Notes: generated from the sequence alone by a model not told the origin. DNA of 64,000 nt from Arenicola marina (GCA_964019135.1 OZ025248.1:14887574-14951573), one strand, 5' to 3'. Counted from the first letter of the stretch, positions 32,423 to 43,512 are shown. Numbers and translations: made by a program.

Positions 32423-35400
32423 CTTCAATATGAGGCTTTATACAGTACATCAGAATCCACATGTAGGGCATTATCAACAAGGACCTTTAAACACCTTGTT
32501 TCATACATTGCACTAAGAATGAATTTTACCAATCAAGGTTTGTTTCTGGTAAATATGGAGCATAATAAAGCATGACTATCCATTATAGTAGTTTTGTGAT
32601 GATTGCTTTACCAATTGTCTAGTCCTAATTACATGAACTGCAATTTACAGCTGTTGCTGATGACAAGTGCACCTTGTATGTCTGTTAAGTAGTTCAAAGT
32701 ACCAGTGCGTCCTACTTACCTGTAATTTCTTTGAATAAGGTTAGACTTGTTTTGAGATGTGACCAGTCTTAAACTTCTTCTAGAAGATTCAAATGTAACT
32801 GGATGTAAATGAATCTAAGAAAGAATGGCTGCTGGATAATCCATGTGACTACCAATTGCAACATGTATTCAACAATCATGTTTCAAAAGTAAATCTATCA
32901 CAGTAGCTATTCTAATGAAAAGGTCATTAATATATCTGAATGCAATAAAAAAATGATACTACTTAAGTGCCTTGTTTACTGCATAGAGATGATTCTAATG
33001 ACCTATATATAGTATATGCTTGAATGACCCTGTGTCATAATACTGGTACCTATATGTTGCACTGCCTTGTTCTCTTAACCACCTTTGCAGTATCTGAAGT
33101 AGTGTACAACAGAACTGTAGTTATTATTTCACAAAAAGCCACTGTTGTCTGCACATATGAACCTTGCTCCAAAGACATGCACTTGTTTTGCTAAATTAAA
33201 CTTGCTTATTCTTTATTTGTAGGCGCTTTATTCTCCAGCACCAAACAGAAATTCTTTAAAGCAGAAGCCCACCACGCCATTGATTTCTGGGTTTCTTCCA
33301 TTGCTAATCCTTTCAGGTGGAACACAGCCTCCTCCAGCGCAGTTACAGGACATTGGCGGCCCAGATGAACCACATCTTCTGGAAGCGTCTGTGGTATGTT
33401 CAGCTGGAGCAGTTCCTCATGAAGTACGTTTGGAGTGCCAGCGGACTCATCATGGTAGCTGTGCCCATCATCTCAACACGAGCCAAGCAAGCTGATGGTC
33501 AGTTTACTGGTTCTCATTGCCAACATACCGGGTGACCCCCTTCATACCACATTGCCACACTTACCATCAGGTCCCCCCCCCCACTCCTAGGCTCCCTGTA
33601 TGCGGCTGATGTTACCCTTTGTAATAGCCATGAGGTTTGCCCCCCTCCTAGGCTCTCTGTATTAGGCTGATGTTACCCTTTGTAATAGCCATGAGGTTTG
33701 CCCCCCTCCTAGGCTCTCTGTATTAGGCTGATGTTACCCTTTGTAATAGCCATGAGGTTTGCCCCCCTCCTAGGCTCTCTGTATTAGGCTGATGTTACCC
33801 TTTGTAATAGCCATGAGGTTTGCCCCCCTCCTAGGCTCCCTGTATTAGGCTGATGTTACCCTTTGTAATAGCCTGTTATTTGCCTCCCTCCTAGGCTTCC
33901 TGTATAAGGCTGATGTTACCCTTTGTAATAATCATAAGGTTTGCCCCCCTCCTGAGCTTCCTTTGTAAGGCTGATGTTACCCTTTATAATAGCCATGAGG
34001 TTTGCCCCCCCTCCTGGGCACCCTGTATGAGGCTGATGTTACCCTTTATAATAGCCATGAGGTCTGCACCCCCCCCCCCTCCCCAGGCACCCTGTATGAG
34101 GCTGATGTTACCCTTTATAATAGCCATGAGGTTTGCCCCCTCCTAGGCTGCCTTTGTAAGGCTGATGTTACCCCATTGTAATAGCCGTGATGTTTGCCCC
34201 CCCCCCCTCCCACCTCCTAGGCTCCCTGTATGAGGCTGATGTTGCCCTTTATAATGGCCATGAGGTTTGCCCTTCAGGCTCTCCGTACGATGATGATGTG
34301 AGTGACAGGACCGAGGCCTTCACCACCGCCAGAAACCTGCTCATCTCGGCAGCCGATGCCACCGAGAGGATGATGTCTTCATACAAAGAGGTCAGCGCAT
34401 CATTATAACGCGTGGTTTGATTGCAAACTCAATGCCAGCGCATCTGCTTGATTCTCGTGGTTGGTGTGCCGCCATTGCAAGAATGGGAAAAAGTGAAGAA
34501 TATAAATGAGTCATTGCCTGGCGTGTGAAGATTGTATGTTATCATAACTAGTCCTATTTTAGAGTAATGCAGCGTTGGTCTCGCTTCAACATGAAACCTG
34601 ATTTTGCTGTATAAAACCTAATAAAGAATTACGTAATTTAGCATTTTACATTGTAAAAGCAGAAGTCTTGCATCACGACACGTACCAGATTTACATTTAT
34701 CTAACCATGATTTCAGAAGGTCGTTTTATGAACAAGTCGTGCTTCATTAATTTTTCATAGACTGTTAAAAACTGTAATGTTGCCGGTAGGAGTACAGTGT
34801 CATTAATGATCAGTGGCGATTGTAACGCAGATTACGGAATTGGCTGGATACACATCTCGCGTGGACGAGATGTTGGAGGTGTTCAAGGACATGAAGGAGG
34901 GAAGGTACAAGCGTCACGTGGTCGTCACCAAGCAGTCCAAGCACCTCAAGATCGATGGACCCCTCGACATGCGAGGTTAGTGCACACGTTAATGTCTTCA
35001 AGCCATGGTACCTAGAGTGTCTATTTCTCTTTAAGTCCACCAAAGAACAAACCTATAAAGTGACGTTTACTTTACTGTTTTTGCTTACTGATTATTAATC
35101 TGCTGCAACGTCCTCTTTGCAATATTTGTGAACGAAAATTTCCCAATCTTAAGATTCAATCAGTGATTTAAATATAGCTTAGAAATGCTAATTCATGTTT
35201 TACATTGGATGTCTGCACGGTTTATAGCGCTACGTGTTTTTCTTGTTGGTTCCACTTGAAAATAGTAATAGATTACTTTGGGCTCTGACCCGTAATCTGG
35301 TATGTATTCTCGACGCTCACTGTTAATGTCCGGCAGGTGTGGTGGTGGACACTGAACACAATGTGGTCGTGGAGGACCTTCCCATCATCACCCCCAACGG

Positions 35401-38400
35401 GGACGTCGTCGTCTCCAGTCTCTCCTTCAAGGTAGTCACTGCAGTGTTTATCTCAGCTTTAAGCTATATATGGCGTGCAGATCGATACGGGTTTGCCCCT
35501 TGGCACCGGCATCTGGGCCATTGTTCTGTCATTCCCATTGCATACACGATTCGCTATTATACACCATCTTGGAAAAATCGAGACTGGCGCAAAGAGTTAT
35601 GGGAAATATTTTGGTGTTATCTTGACTTTTTCTATGGAGGTAAATACCATATTTCCACGTTATTGGCAAGGCATGTATAAAATTAATGAGCATAGCTAAC
35701 TTACATTCAGATTACGTAACTTTTCCGTTACATAGATGACACTATTTCATGTTTAGATGTTTACAAAGATGACGCCATCTTGACATGTCGCAAAGACCAA
35801 AATAATACCCAGAATGCATTGCACATGCAGTGGCGCCTCACGGTGGCACAATTGAAACTACGATTAGCGAAGTGGTCTATTGTCCTGTGAAGTTTCTGGA
35901 CCCGGTTTAGCATTCATGTTCACAGAAGCCGCGTAAAACACTGACATTTCTTTTCATTTCACTTTATAACAGTTTTCCTTATGGTGGATATTTTCCATCC
36001 ACCAGTGTAAATGAATGCTTTAAACAGGTCATAATTACTCTTTGCCTGTGGGATTAGGAGGCAGTAAATGGAGCTGTCGTGCTACTCTTTACAATGTAAA
36101 CTGAAAGGTAATCCCAGCTGTCAGCGGGGCGTAGCATATGGTATGACAATCAATATTTATCGAAATGTCTCGATTGTCGACAAGGGCCAACTTCTACTGG
36201 CCTACGATGTCACTGATAGTATATGTGCACGCTTTAGTTTGGCTAGTAAATGACCATGAGAGTTATGATAATCACAACGCGCTCACAAAACAAATCGATT
36301 TAATGCAAAGTAGTCTGGGCCCTAAGTTCATGTTAGTGGGCATTAGGCGATTGCTGGCATATACATGTATAATGGCCATCAGTTGAGTATGATAGGTGTG
36401 TAACGCGTGTTATTTTCCTGCCACCAGATGGAGCCAGGTATGCACCTCCTCATTACGGGTCCCAATGGCTGCGGCAAGAGCTCATTGTTCCGAATGCTGA
36501 GCGGGTTGTGGCCCGTCTTCAAGGGTCGTCTCTTCAAGCCTCCCCCCAGCAGCATGTACTACATCCCACAGCGGTAAGACAACACTCCACCCCCCCCCCC
36601 CCCCAGCAGCATGTACTACATCCCACAGCGGTAAGACAACACCCCCCCCCGTCAGCAGTCTGTACTACATCCCACAGCGGTAAGACACCACCCCCCCCTA
36701 GTACCATGTACTACATCCCACAGCGGTATGACTGAACATAACCCCCACCCCCAGCCCCGCCTCCAGCACCATGACTATATCAAAGGGGAACGTATCTTAC
36801 TGTTGCCATGGTTACAGGCCGTACATGTCGATTGGGACGCTGCGGGACCAGGTGATCTACCCGGACCTCCCCGAGGACATGGCCGAGAAAGGTCTCACCG
36901 ACGACGACCTGCTGAACGTCCTCCACATCGTCAACCTCAAGCACATCGTGACGAGAGAGGGAGGTACGAATGGTCCACGAATCGATGCGAACTTCACTTG
37001 CAGGATGGGTTTAAATCCATCCACTCTGAAAATAAATAAACAAACTCCGAGACTTGATCCCTCATTGGTTGTTCCTGCTAAGCGTATTATGGGGACCACC
37101 CGAATGAGTGCTGACACGGGTAGGTCTTGTCCTGGAATTCATGCTGCAGCGGCGGCTTGACGCCGTGCCTCATGGGACGCGACTGTAGCATGTTACGATT
37201 CATATACATGTATTTGAGCGTTCCATGCTCTGTGCTCTCGAAAAGTTCTTCAGTTTGATGATCAGTTAAAACGTGTCTTCCTTTATCCTTGTCATTCACT
37301 CCTTATGCCAATGACCAACTCGGTCTGTTTAGGATATCTTCGCTCAGTTTATGGAGAATCGCTGGATCGCTATATACCTTTCCGTGTCGGCAATCTGCAC
37401 AGCTCACTGATGCAGGTTGAGGGTTAATCTTTTATCTTAAACCCACATTTGGGCACATCGTTGGCAATCTGCACAGGCACAACCCGTATGCAGGTGTCAA
37501 AAAGCACGCACCTCCCATGATAGGAGTGCAGATACGTTTCCCCGCTAGCTGTACACTGTTGGACTCTTCCCCCCCCCCCCTTTATCTCTAGGCTGGGACG
37601 CTATGAGTGATTGGAAGGACGTGCTGTCCGGCGGAGAGAAGCAGAGGATGGGCATGGCCAGGATATTCTACCACAAGTACGGAAAACTAGGATTGCCATA
37701 AATTGTTCTCATTAAACGTTCATTAAATTATTATTGTACAGCTGATCAATGTGTTTTTCGAATGGGGGCGAAGTACTGATTTTGGCGACTGGTTTTTTCA
37801 AGAACACCTTATTTCACTTATGATTATGGCTAACGGTTCTTAAAGAATCTGTTATTTGTTATCTGTGAAGACGTATATCCTTTCCTATATATCCCGCATG
37901 ACAGGGAAAACATTTAAGTGCGTCTGAAGTTATCTTCATAAATTATCAATAAAATATGGATAAAAATATGCCTCGGTGGATATTGCTGTGAAGACCTGTA
38001 GTTTTGTGTGTGTATTGTTCGTGTGTTGTTTCCCACTCTATTCGTCACAGAATGTAACAGTGCAGTATTACTCCCCCCCCCCCCCCCACCCCCAGGGGCA
38101 AATAGTTTTGTTATTGAGTTGTGGTGTTTGTCCGCCAGGCCGAGGTACGCCCTGCTCGACGAGTGCACGAGCGCTGTCTCCATCGACGTGGAGAGTCAGA
38201 TTTACCAGACCGTGAAGGACTCAGGCATCACACTGCTCACCATCACACACAGGCCCTCCCTGTGGTAAGTACGTGACGTCACACATACACTGTGGTAAGT
38301 ACGTGACGTCACACACAGGCCCTCCCTGTGGTAAGTACGTGACGTCTCACACACCCTGTGCTAAGTACATAACGTCACACACCCTGTGCTAAGTATATGA

Positions 38401-39044
38401 CGCCACACAGACCCTCCTTGTGGTAAGTACATGACGTCACGCACAGGCCCTCTCTGTGGTAATGACATGACGTCACACACCTTGTGGTAAGTATATGATG
38501 TCACACAACCCTGTGGTAAAGCACATGACGTCACACAGACCCTCCCTGTGGTAAGTACATGACGTCACGCACAGACCCTCCCTGTGGTAAGTACATGACG
38601 TCACAGACCCTGTGGTAAGTACATGACGTCACAGACCCTGTGGTAATTACGTCTCACAGGATCATCCACCTACACGCGTATATACATCACCCACCTATTA
38701 TCGCTCTATCGCCGAGCACGGGCTGACGATGGGTCCGTGTCTCTTGCAGGAAGTTCCACACGCACCTGCTGCAGTTTGACGGCGAGGGCGGATGGCGCTT
38801 CGAGCAGCTCGACATGGGAACGAGGCTCTCCCTCAACGAGGAAAAACAGCGTCTCGAGGTGCAGCTGGCCGGCCTTCCCAAGATGCAACTCCGCCTACGC
38901 GAGCTCTGCAATGTCCTTGGGGAGGACTCTGTGCTGTTGAGTAAGATTGCCAAGGTGGAGGCTGCACCTGTTGATGAGGAAGAGTTGAGCAGCGGAGTGG
39001 ACGGGGAGGAGGAAGAAGAGGAGGAGGAGGAGGAGGAGAAGTAA
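29486..39044 (+). CDS. ABCD1/2: Peroxisomal ABC half-transporter, ABCD1/ABCD2 (ALDP) type, complete, ten exons
   Basis: Exons 29486-30412, 33317-33497, 34278-34390, 34831-34975, 35337-35431, 36428-36573, 36818-36963, 37592-37676, 38139-38264 and 38750-39044 give 752 residues; human ABCD1 has 745. Family knowledge: ABCD1/2 homodimers import very-long-chain acyl-CoA into peroxisomes for beta-oxidation. Seen in order: a basic N-terminus, the membrane domain ([32 protein letters not shown]), an EAA-like motif ([26 protein letters not shown]), Walker [10 protein letters not shown], signature [10 protein letters not shown], Walker [12 protein letters not shown]-loop ITHRPSLW, and a C-terminal region [13 protein letters not shown]. 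It ends in a Glu-rich tail not seen in the human protein. The start is the ATG in GGCAACATGA; no closer in-frame Met fits. It matches ABCD1/2 better than ABCD3 or ABCD4; a single pre-duplication orthologue is likely. An AATAAA lies at 39304-39309. Confidence 0.97.
30656..31451. mobile_element. Tc1/mariner-like MITE in ABCD intron 1
   Basis: Perfect 25-bp inverted termini read TACCGTAAACTGCCTATTAG followed by AAGCC; the outer TA at both ends fits a TA target duplication. The interior has C-runs and a 116-bp tandem duplication starting at 30871 and 30987 (AATTGTTTATACAAGCAGTC). No transposase. Confidence 0.85.
31508..31878. mobile_element. Second, diverged copy of the Tc1-like MITE
   Basis: Left end TACAATAAACTGCCTATTTG, right end AAAGGCAGTTTACAGTAT; these are inverted relative to each other and related to the 30656-31451 termini. 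The inside is shorter and AT-rich. Confidence 0.55.
31879..33316. other. Rest of ABCD intron 1, no feature seen
   Basis: AT-rich intron with one (AT)n microsatellite at about 32389-32419; otherwise nothing recognisable. Confidence 0.6.
33317..33497 (+). CDS. ABCD1/2: ABCD exon 2
   Basis: Acceptor AATCCTTTCAG, donor GATG|GTCAGT. It encodes [20 protein letters not shown] and [20 protein letters not shown], nearly the family consensus. Confidence 0.96.
33567..34277 (+). repeat. About 61-bp tandem array filling ABCD intron 2
   Basis: About eleven units, each like CCTCCTAGGCTCCCTGTATG followed by AGGCTGATGTTACCCTTTG and TAATAGCCATGAGGTTTGCC. The phase is set so that the last unit ends exactly at the exon 3 acceptor, and the TAG|GCTCCCTGTATGA portion matches the exon 3 border CAG|GCTCTCCGTACGA. 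Confidence 0.93.
34278..34390 (+). CDS. ABCD1/2: ABCD exon 3
   Basis: Acceptor TGCCCTTCAG, donor AAAGAG|GTCAGC. It encodes [20 protein letters not shown] followed by [10 protein letters not shown]. Its first about 22 nt resemble the tandem units filling the preceding intron. Confidence 0.95.
34831..34975 (+). CDS. ABCD1/2: ABCD exon 4
   Basis: Acceptor GTAACGCAG, donor CGAG|GTTAGT. It encodes [20 protein letters not shown] and a linker ([16 protein letters not shown]). Confidence 0.94.
35337..35431 (+). CDS. ABCD1/2: ABCD exon 5
   Basis: Acceptor GTCCGGCAG, donor TTCAAG|GTAGTC. It encodes [20 protein letters not shown] and [11 protein letters not shown], the entry to the nucleotide-binding domain. 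Confidence 0.94.
35432..36427. other. ABCD intron 5, no feature seen
   Basis: No exon or repeat was recognised; the small open frames lack motifs. Confidence 0.5.
36428..36573 (+). CDS. ABCD1/2: ABCD exon 6 (Walker A)
   Basis: Acceptor CTGCCACCAG, donor CAGCG|GTAAGA. It encodes [20 protein letters not shown] and SSMYYIPQR. The donor and the last about 25 nt of the exon are copied three more times in the intron; only the first donor keeps the frame with exon 7 directly. Confidence 0.96.
36545..36730 (+). repeat. Tandem copies of the exon 6 end plus donor
   Basis: Four copies of ATGTACTACATCCCACAGCG each directly followed by GTAAGA or GTATGA (donors at 36574, 36631, 36680 and 36726), separated by C-runs ending in AG in most cases. 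The first copy is the real exon end. Confidence 0.94.
36818..36963 (+). CDS. ABCD1/2: ABCD exon 7
   Basis: Acceptor TGGTTACAG, donor GGAG|GTACGA. It encodes [20 protein letters not shown] and the helical segment [19 protein letters not shown]. Confidence 0.95.
37592..37676 (+). CDS. ABCD1/2: ABCD exon 8 (ABC signature)
   Basis: Acceptor TTATCTCTAG after a C-run, donor CACAA|GTACGG. It encodes [20 protein letters not shown], the C-loop. Confidence 0.95.
38139..38264 (+). CDS. ABCD1/2: ABCD exon 9 (Walker B, H-loop)
   Basis: Acceptor GTCCGCCAG, donor CTGTG|GTAAGT. It encodes [20 protein letters not shown] and [11 protein letters not shown]. The junction is reiterated in the following intron. 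Confidence 0.95.
38250..38655 (+). repeat. Tandem copies of the exon 9 donor with TGACGTCA motifs
   Basis: About thirteen copies of CCCTGTG|GTAAGTACGTGAC or close variants, of irregular 28-37-bp period. Eight contain the perfect octamer TGACGTCA. The first copy is the real exon 9 donor. Confidence 0.93.
38750..39044 (+). CDS. ABCD1/2: ABCD exon 10 (C-terminus)
   Basis: Acceptor GTCTCTTGCAG, stop TAA at 39042-39044. It encodes [39 protein letters not shown] and a run of Glu before the stop that comes from a GAG/GAA microsatellite. Confidence 0.95.
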
Positions 39045-41680
39045 GGATGGAGGGAGATGGAGCGTGGTCCTGCGAAAGAGGAAGAGGTGGACGGAGCAGA
39101 TGAAGGAGAGGCGAAAGGAAAGTCATATCAAGGAAACACCGAATAGGGAAGAAGAGGAAGCGTGATTGGGAACAAAATGGCGACTGGGTGGAATAAGTGA
39201 ACTTACGGAAGTTGGCAAACATGGATGCTAAACATGTCAACGGATATGTGATGAGATGAAACGAGATTTGTTGGTGATTAAACTAATATCTGTATCAACT
39301 TTTAATAAAGTATAGATTCAGTGTAGCTCTAAATGTAGGACTATCTGTTGGGTATGATGAACGAGTTGATGAACAGTCCGAATGTAAGAACCTAGTTTCG
39401 ATGATTATCGCAAGTCTTTCAAGTGCAAAATCTGGCGCAAATTAAGCGGGTGTTGCATGAAAGCCTTGTGTCTGGTGTGCGAATAAAACTCTCAGTTAGT
39501 TCTTCATAAGTTCCGATATTCTGACTGCTTTATGTGGAGTTTTTGTACTGTTATGTTGTGTGGTGGAGCTGAGTGGTTTCGGTGAGACACATATTCTGTG
39601 TAATCACTGTTCTATGAAGCAAATGGGCAATAACGGTAGCCTACCGGAAGCAAGAAAGGCATCCGATTTGTGATACTTCGTTTATCCGTGCTTTTGTGTG
39701 TCTTCACGCCAATTACTGATGTTGTTCGCTGTATATTGTCGAGTATACTGAGGATTGTCTGACTGACCTTGAGGCGCCCGATCACAGGTGATATGATGAC
39801 AAACCAGTAGCTCGTATAGGCTGATGGTGGTTGATATTGTCCCGTACATATTAGTAGCTTCTAAGGAAAAGTTTCGTACGCATTATATAAGACGCGTAAC
39901 GTTAAAAAAAAAAAAGATAATTGTTTCTGATTCGTTATATTGAATGTTGTTTAAATGAGATTAAGTGTCTTTCATTGAATACCGGCCATCGCTGGTATCG
40001 CGCCCGATAAGGTGGTTGTTATGTTACCCAGATAATTGTTACAGGCTTTGAGATGTTGACTCTCTATAGATATATAGCTTGATCTTGGAGCCGTCCAATA
40101 AATGTTGAACAGGGACTCGGCATATCCGACTCAATGATATAAGCTAAAATATTATGTCATCTTAACTGTGACACGGCAATGCCCGTATCCTTGTTCTATT
40201 AATTTATTCATCTTAATGCAAGAATTATTAGCCACTGTGGTTGATTTCATTGTATTCTTTAGTCTATTTATATTTTGTTGTACGTCCAAAAAAGGGCATG
40301 AAGTATTTACTGAGAGAAATCAAGCTTAAATCGATTTAGTTTCGTATTCTATCAGCTTTACATGATACCATGCTTGTTGCGACGCCCATGTGGTTACATG
40401 TCCTTTTTTTTGTGATTCACGTGGCGTGCAATCGGTGTTATGCAGAACAGCTGAATGAGTTTATGGTGAATAACACGCCGAGTTCCTTTAGTATAATGTA
40501 TGCCTTGGGGAAAAATTAAAATCTGTGTTTTACAGATCTACTTAAACTATTACGCGACGCCCAATGTTTCTCATCTATTACTACTCTTGGTATGAATTGA
40601 GGTCACAGTTTTTCCTTTGCATTCTATGCCTTGTCTATGGTATGTTAATATATTTAAGTAGTAGATGATTGGCCTTGGCCTTAGTGTTATTTATTTTTAC
40701 AGCTGCCTTATGCAATTGCTCCTCGAATTTATATTGCATTGATTACTATTGTTAAACATCGTTTAGTTCACAGAGATGGCTCTGAACAGAATAACATGGG
40801 TTTACGGACCGATCAATCGGCCGTCTTCATTAGTATTAACAGTATTATTATAATTTTGTCCCGTAGCAATGACATCACCAGGTTTTAATGAGACAACAAT
40901 CAATCTAGTCAAAGGCACAAGTAAATGCAAATGGTGGTATTCATCCAAACGCCGGTCCCACATATACGGTTCCTCTATCTTTTGCATTCTGTTTGTATCT
41001 TTATTGTGATTTTTAAAAGTTTAGTATAGAATTTGTATTTGTTTACATGCGGAGATTTTAAATGCGCGATAATGATGTTGCCTTTCAAAAACTTGGTTCT
41101 CTATATGGGATTCCGTAAGATAGCGGTCAGTTACTACGGTATAAGAAAGAGGTAACGGTCGGTGGGGTATTAAAGAGAAATGCCAGTAGATGTAATATTG
41201 TGGAAATTCACTAATGTTGGTATCCACCCGCTGCCCTGGCTGTTAGTAAACATGCGCGTATCTTAGATTAAGGTACTCGGCTGAAGTATCTGGCTTCTTG
41301 CCTGGGGTGAGAATACCATCAGAGGGTTCATTGTATATCACCACGCAAGTCTCACTGGGGGTGACTAAGTACCTTGTTGCTGTGTGTCATAGTATATGTT
41401 CAGAAAACACACTATATCATATCAATCTATTGTAGAAATGTTATTTGTTTGGTCTTGCGTGGTTTCAAACTGAATGGTATGTGTCCGTGTTCTCTAGCTC
41501 AGTCTGGCGGCTTAAGTGTAGCTTTATCTTGTTTATAGAATCTGCCACGCGCCGTAAATACAAGAGATCGATTTAAACTTTTTTTTAACACGGCATAGTC
41601 TTTTTATGGATGTTTAGGGTTTCAGTATGGTATCTACTCTTTAGCAGGTGTTTTTGTTTATAATACATGTACCAGCTTAG
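39045..41680. other. ABCD 3' UTR and intergenic sequence
   Basis: AATAAA at 39304-39309 is the first good polyadenylation signal. The remaining sequence is AT-rich without recognised exons. Confidence 0.55.
39304..39309 (+). terminator. Polyadenylation signal of ABCD gene
   Basis: AATAAA about 260 nt after the stop codon. The cleavage site is not determined. Confidence 0.5.
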
Positions 41681-42196
41681 GTCAATTAAACTGGGGACCA
41701 GGAAAGTTAGGTTTCGGTCAAAATACTTAAAACGTTCTTACTTAACCCTCACTAGCCTGGAAGAGTAACCCCTTAAATGCTTAATTTGTCCTGGAGGTTG
41801 TAGTTGTTTCAGTAACTTGTCAGTACTTTGTTGACGGTGTGTATTTGGTTAGGTCAATTAAACTGGGGACCAGGAAAGTTAGGTTTCGGTCAAAATACTT
41901 AAAACGTTCTTACTTAACCCTCACTAGCCTGGAAGAGTAACCCCTTAAATGCTTAATTTGTCCTGGAGGTTGTAGTTGTTTCAGTAACTTGTCAGTACTT
42001 TGTTGACGGTGTGTATTTGGTTAGGTCAATTAAACTGGGGACCAGGAAAGTTAGGTTTCGGTCAAAATACTTAAAACGTTCTTACTTAACCCTCACTAGC
42101 CTGGAAGAGTAACCCCTTAAATGCTTAATTTGTCCTGGAGGTTGTAGTTGTTTCAGTAACTTGTCAGTACTTTGTTGACGATGTGTATTTGGTCCC
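41681..42196. repeat. 172-bp tandem repeat, three near-identical copies
   Basis: Copies start at 41681, 41853 and 42025 with GTCAATTAAACTGGGGACCA. Copies 1 and 2 look identical; copy 3 differs only near its end (GACGATGTG for GACGGTGTG). Non-coding. Confidence 0.97.
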
Positions 42197-42394
42197 TTGG
42201 TTCGTTCAATAAGCTGGTGCTGCATCACATTAACGTTCACAGGGCGTGTAGCATATGTAAGGTAACTATATAATTCGTCGGCAACTGTACGTTCATTCAG
42301 CGTGAGCGGATAACCCTAAATTACTTCAGTGTCCGAACAGATGTAACAGATTTTTTGTCTCATTACAGGCGGCAAACAATATATCGATCGTTAA

Positions 42395-42794
42395 AGTTGC
42401 ATGTCGAGCTTTTTCCCGCCAAAACTAAAGAGATCAAAATACAAATAAGAATCAGTCCATGAATCATTCAAGATTGGTTTTGTGTATACTCTACCCATGC
42501 CAGACTGCCAAATAGTGTCTCTTAGCCTTGCCCATGATATCAATTTACCACAAATTTTCCTTTCAGTGGTAAACGTCATCAGTTTGTGTGCTTCGCGATG
42601 CTTTGTTATAAGTAGCAGTGCCGCGACAGAGTGCTGTGGTGTCGCGGGAGAGACACGTTTGCCACACCACAGCCGAAACGGCGAGGTTTATCAGGTTTCT
42701 GAATTTATGGAATGGAACAATCGAGTTTTCTGGAAATTTTGATATAAATGTCGCATGGGCTCAGTTTTGGCGGGAAAGAACTCGACATGCAACT
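42395..42794. mobile_element. MITE, copy 2 with intact TTAA target site
   Basis: It is a 400-bp element with inverted ends AGTTGCATGTCGAGC and CTCGACATGCAACT, flanked on both sides by TTAA (42391-42394 and 42795-42798). TTAA duplication is the piggyBac-type target, although the terminal bases are not the canonical piggyBac CCC. Non-coding, so it must have been moved in trans. Confidence 0.85.
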
Positions 42795-43360
42795 TTAAAC
42801 TTCACGTACGGAGATGTAATTTAACTATGATCGTGATAATACAAAGAGCCAGACTAGCGCTTCACTAATGTTAGATCTTCGTTAGATGCAAATTACGGCT
42901 TATCTCAACGTTACTGGGTGATGCCGCGATACGCGTTTTGCAGCAATTATAAGTGCAGCAGCCAGCCATGTGCATTCAATTTGCCCCCTGACAATATTAG
43001 ATTTATTGAAAATCATGTTTGTATGTATTTATGATGAAAATTTCATCTGTCTTTCCTCTTCAGCCGTGCAAATAAAACTTAGTAATTTCCGGTAAAAGGA
43101 ACGATATTTTAGTGAAACGGCCCCCTGGTCTTCATGTCACGACTCAATGATCCAAATGGCGTTCTTTAATGGATGATAATTCATCATTGTTTTTTTCCCC
43201 TTCTTGACACGAGAAAGAGTTCTAAACGCAAACTGGAGCAGGTTATCTTGTGGTAATCCCACCACCATATACCACCCGCGACTACGCCCAGTAGCTGATA
43301 CGAACTGTGTCATCCATACGTTGTGATTTCTGTTGTAATGAAATAAAATCCTACCACTAC

Positions 43361-43512
43361 CGACGTCTTCAATGAGGTTGAACAACTTACCGACGTCTTC
43401 AGTGAGGTTGAACAACTTACCGACGTCTTCAATGAGGTTGAACAATTTACCGACGTCTTCACTGAGGTTGGACAACTTACCGACGTCTTCAGTGAGGTTG
43501 AACAACTTACCG
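43361..43512. repeat. 30-bp tandem repeat, five copies
   Basis: The unit CGACGTCTTCAATGAGGTTG plus AACAACTTAC repeats with exact 30-bp period. On the minus strand each unit junction reads CGGTAAGT, a strong splice-donor consensus, and the array is open as VGKLFNLTED decapeptides. Confidence 0.95.

Noticed and set aside
40802-40987. Minus-strand SLKPGDVIATG, reminiscent of fumarylacetoacetase-type proteins
   Set aside because: Only one short motif matches; the expected following Gly-Thr-Pro residues are absent and no splice-linked neighbour was found.
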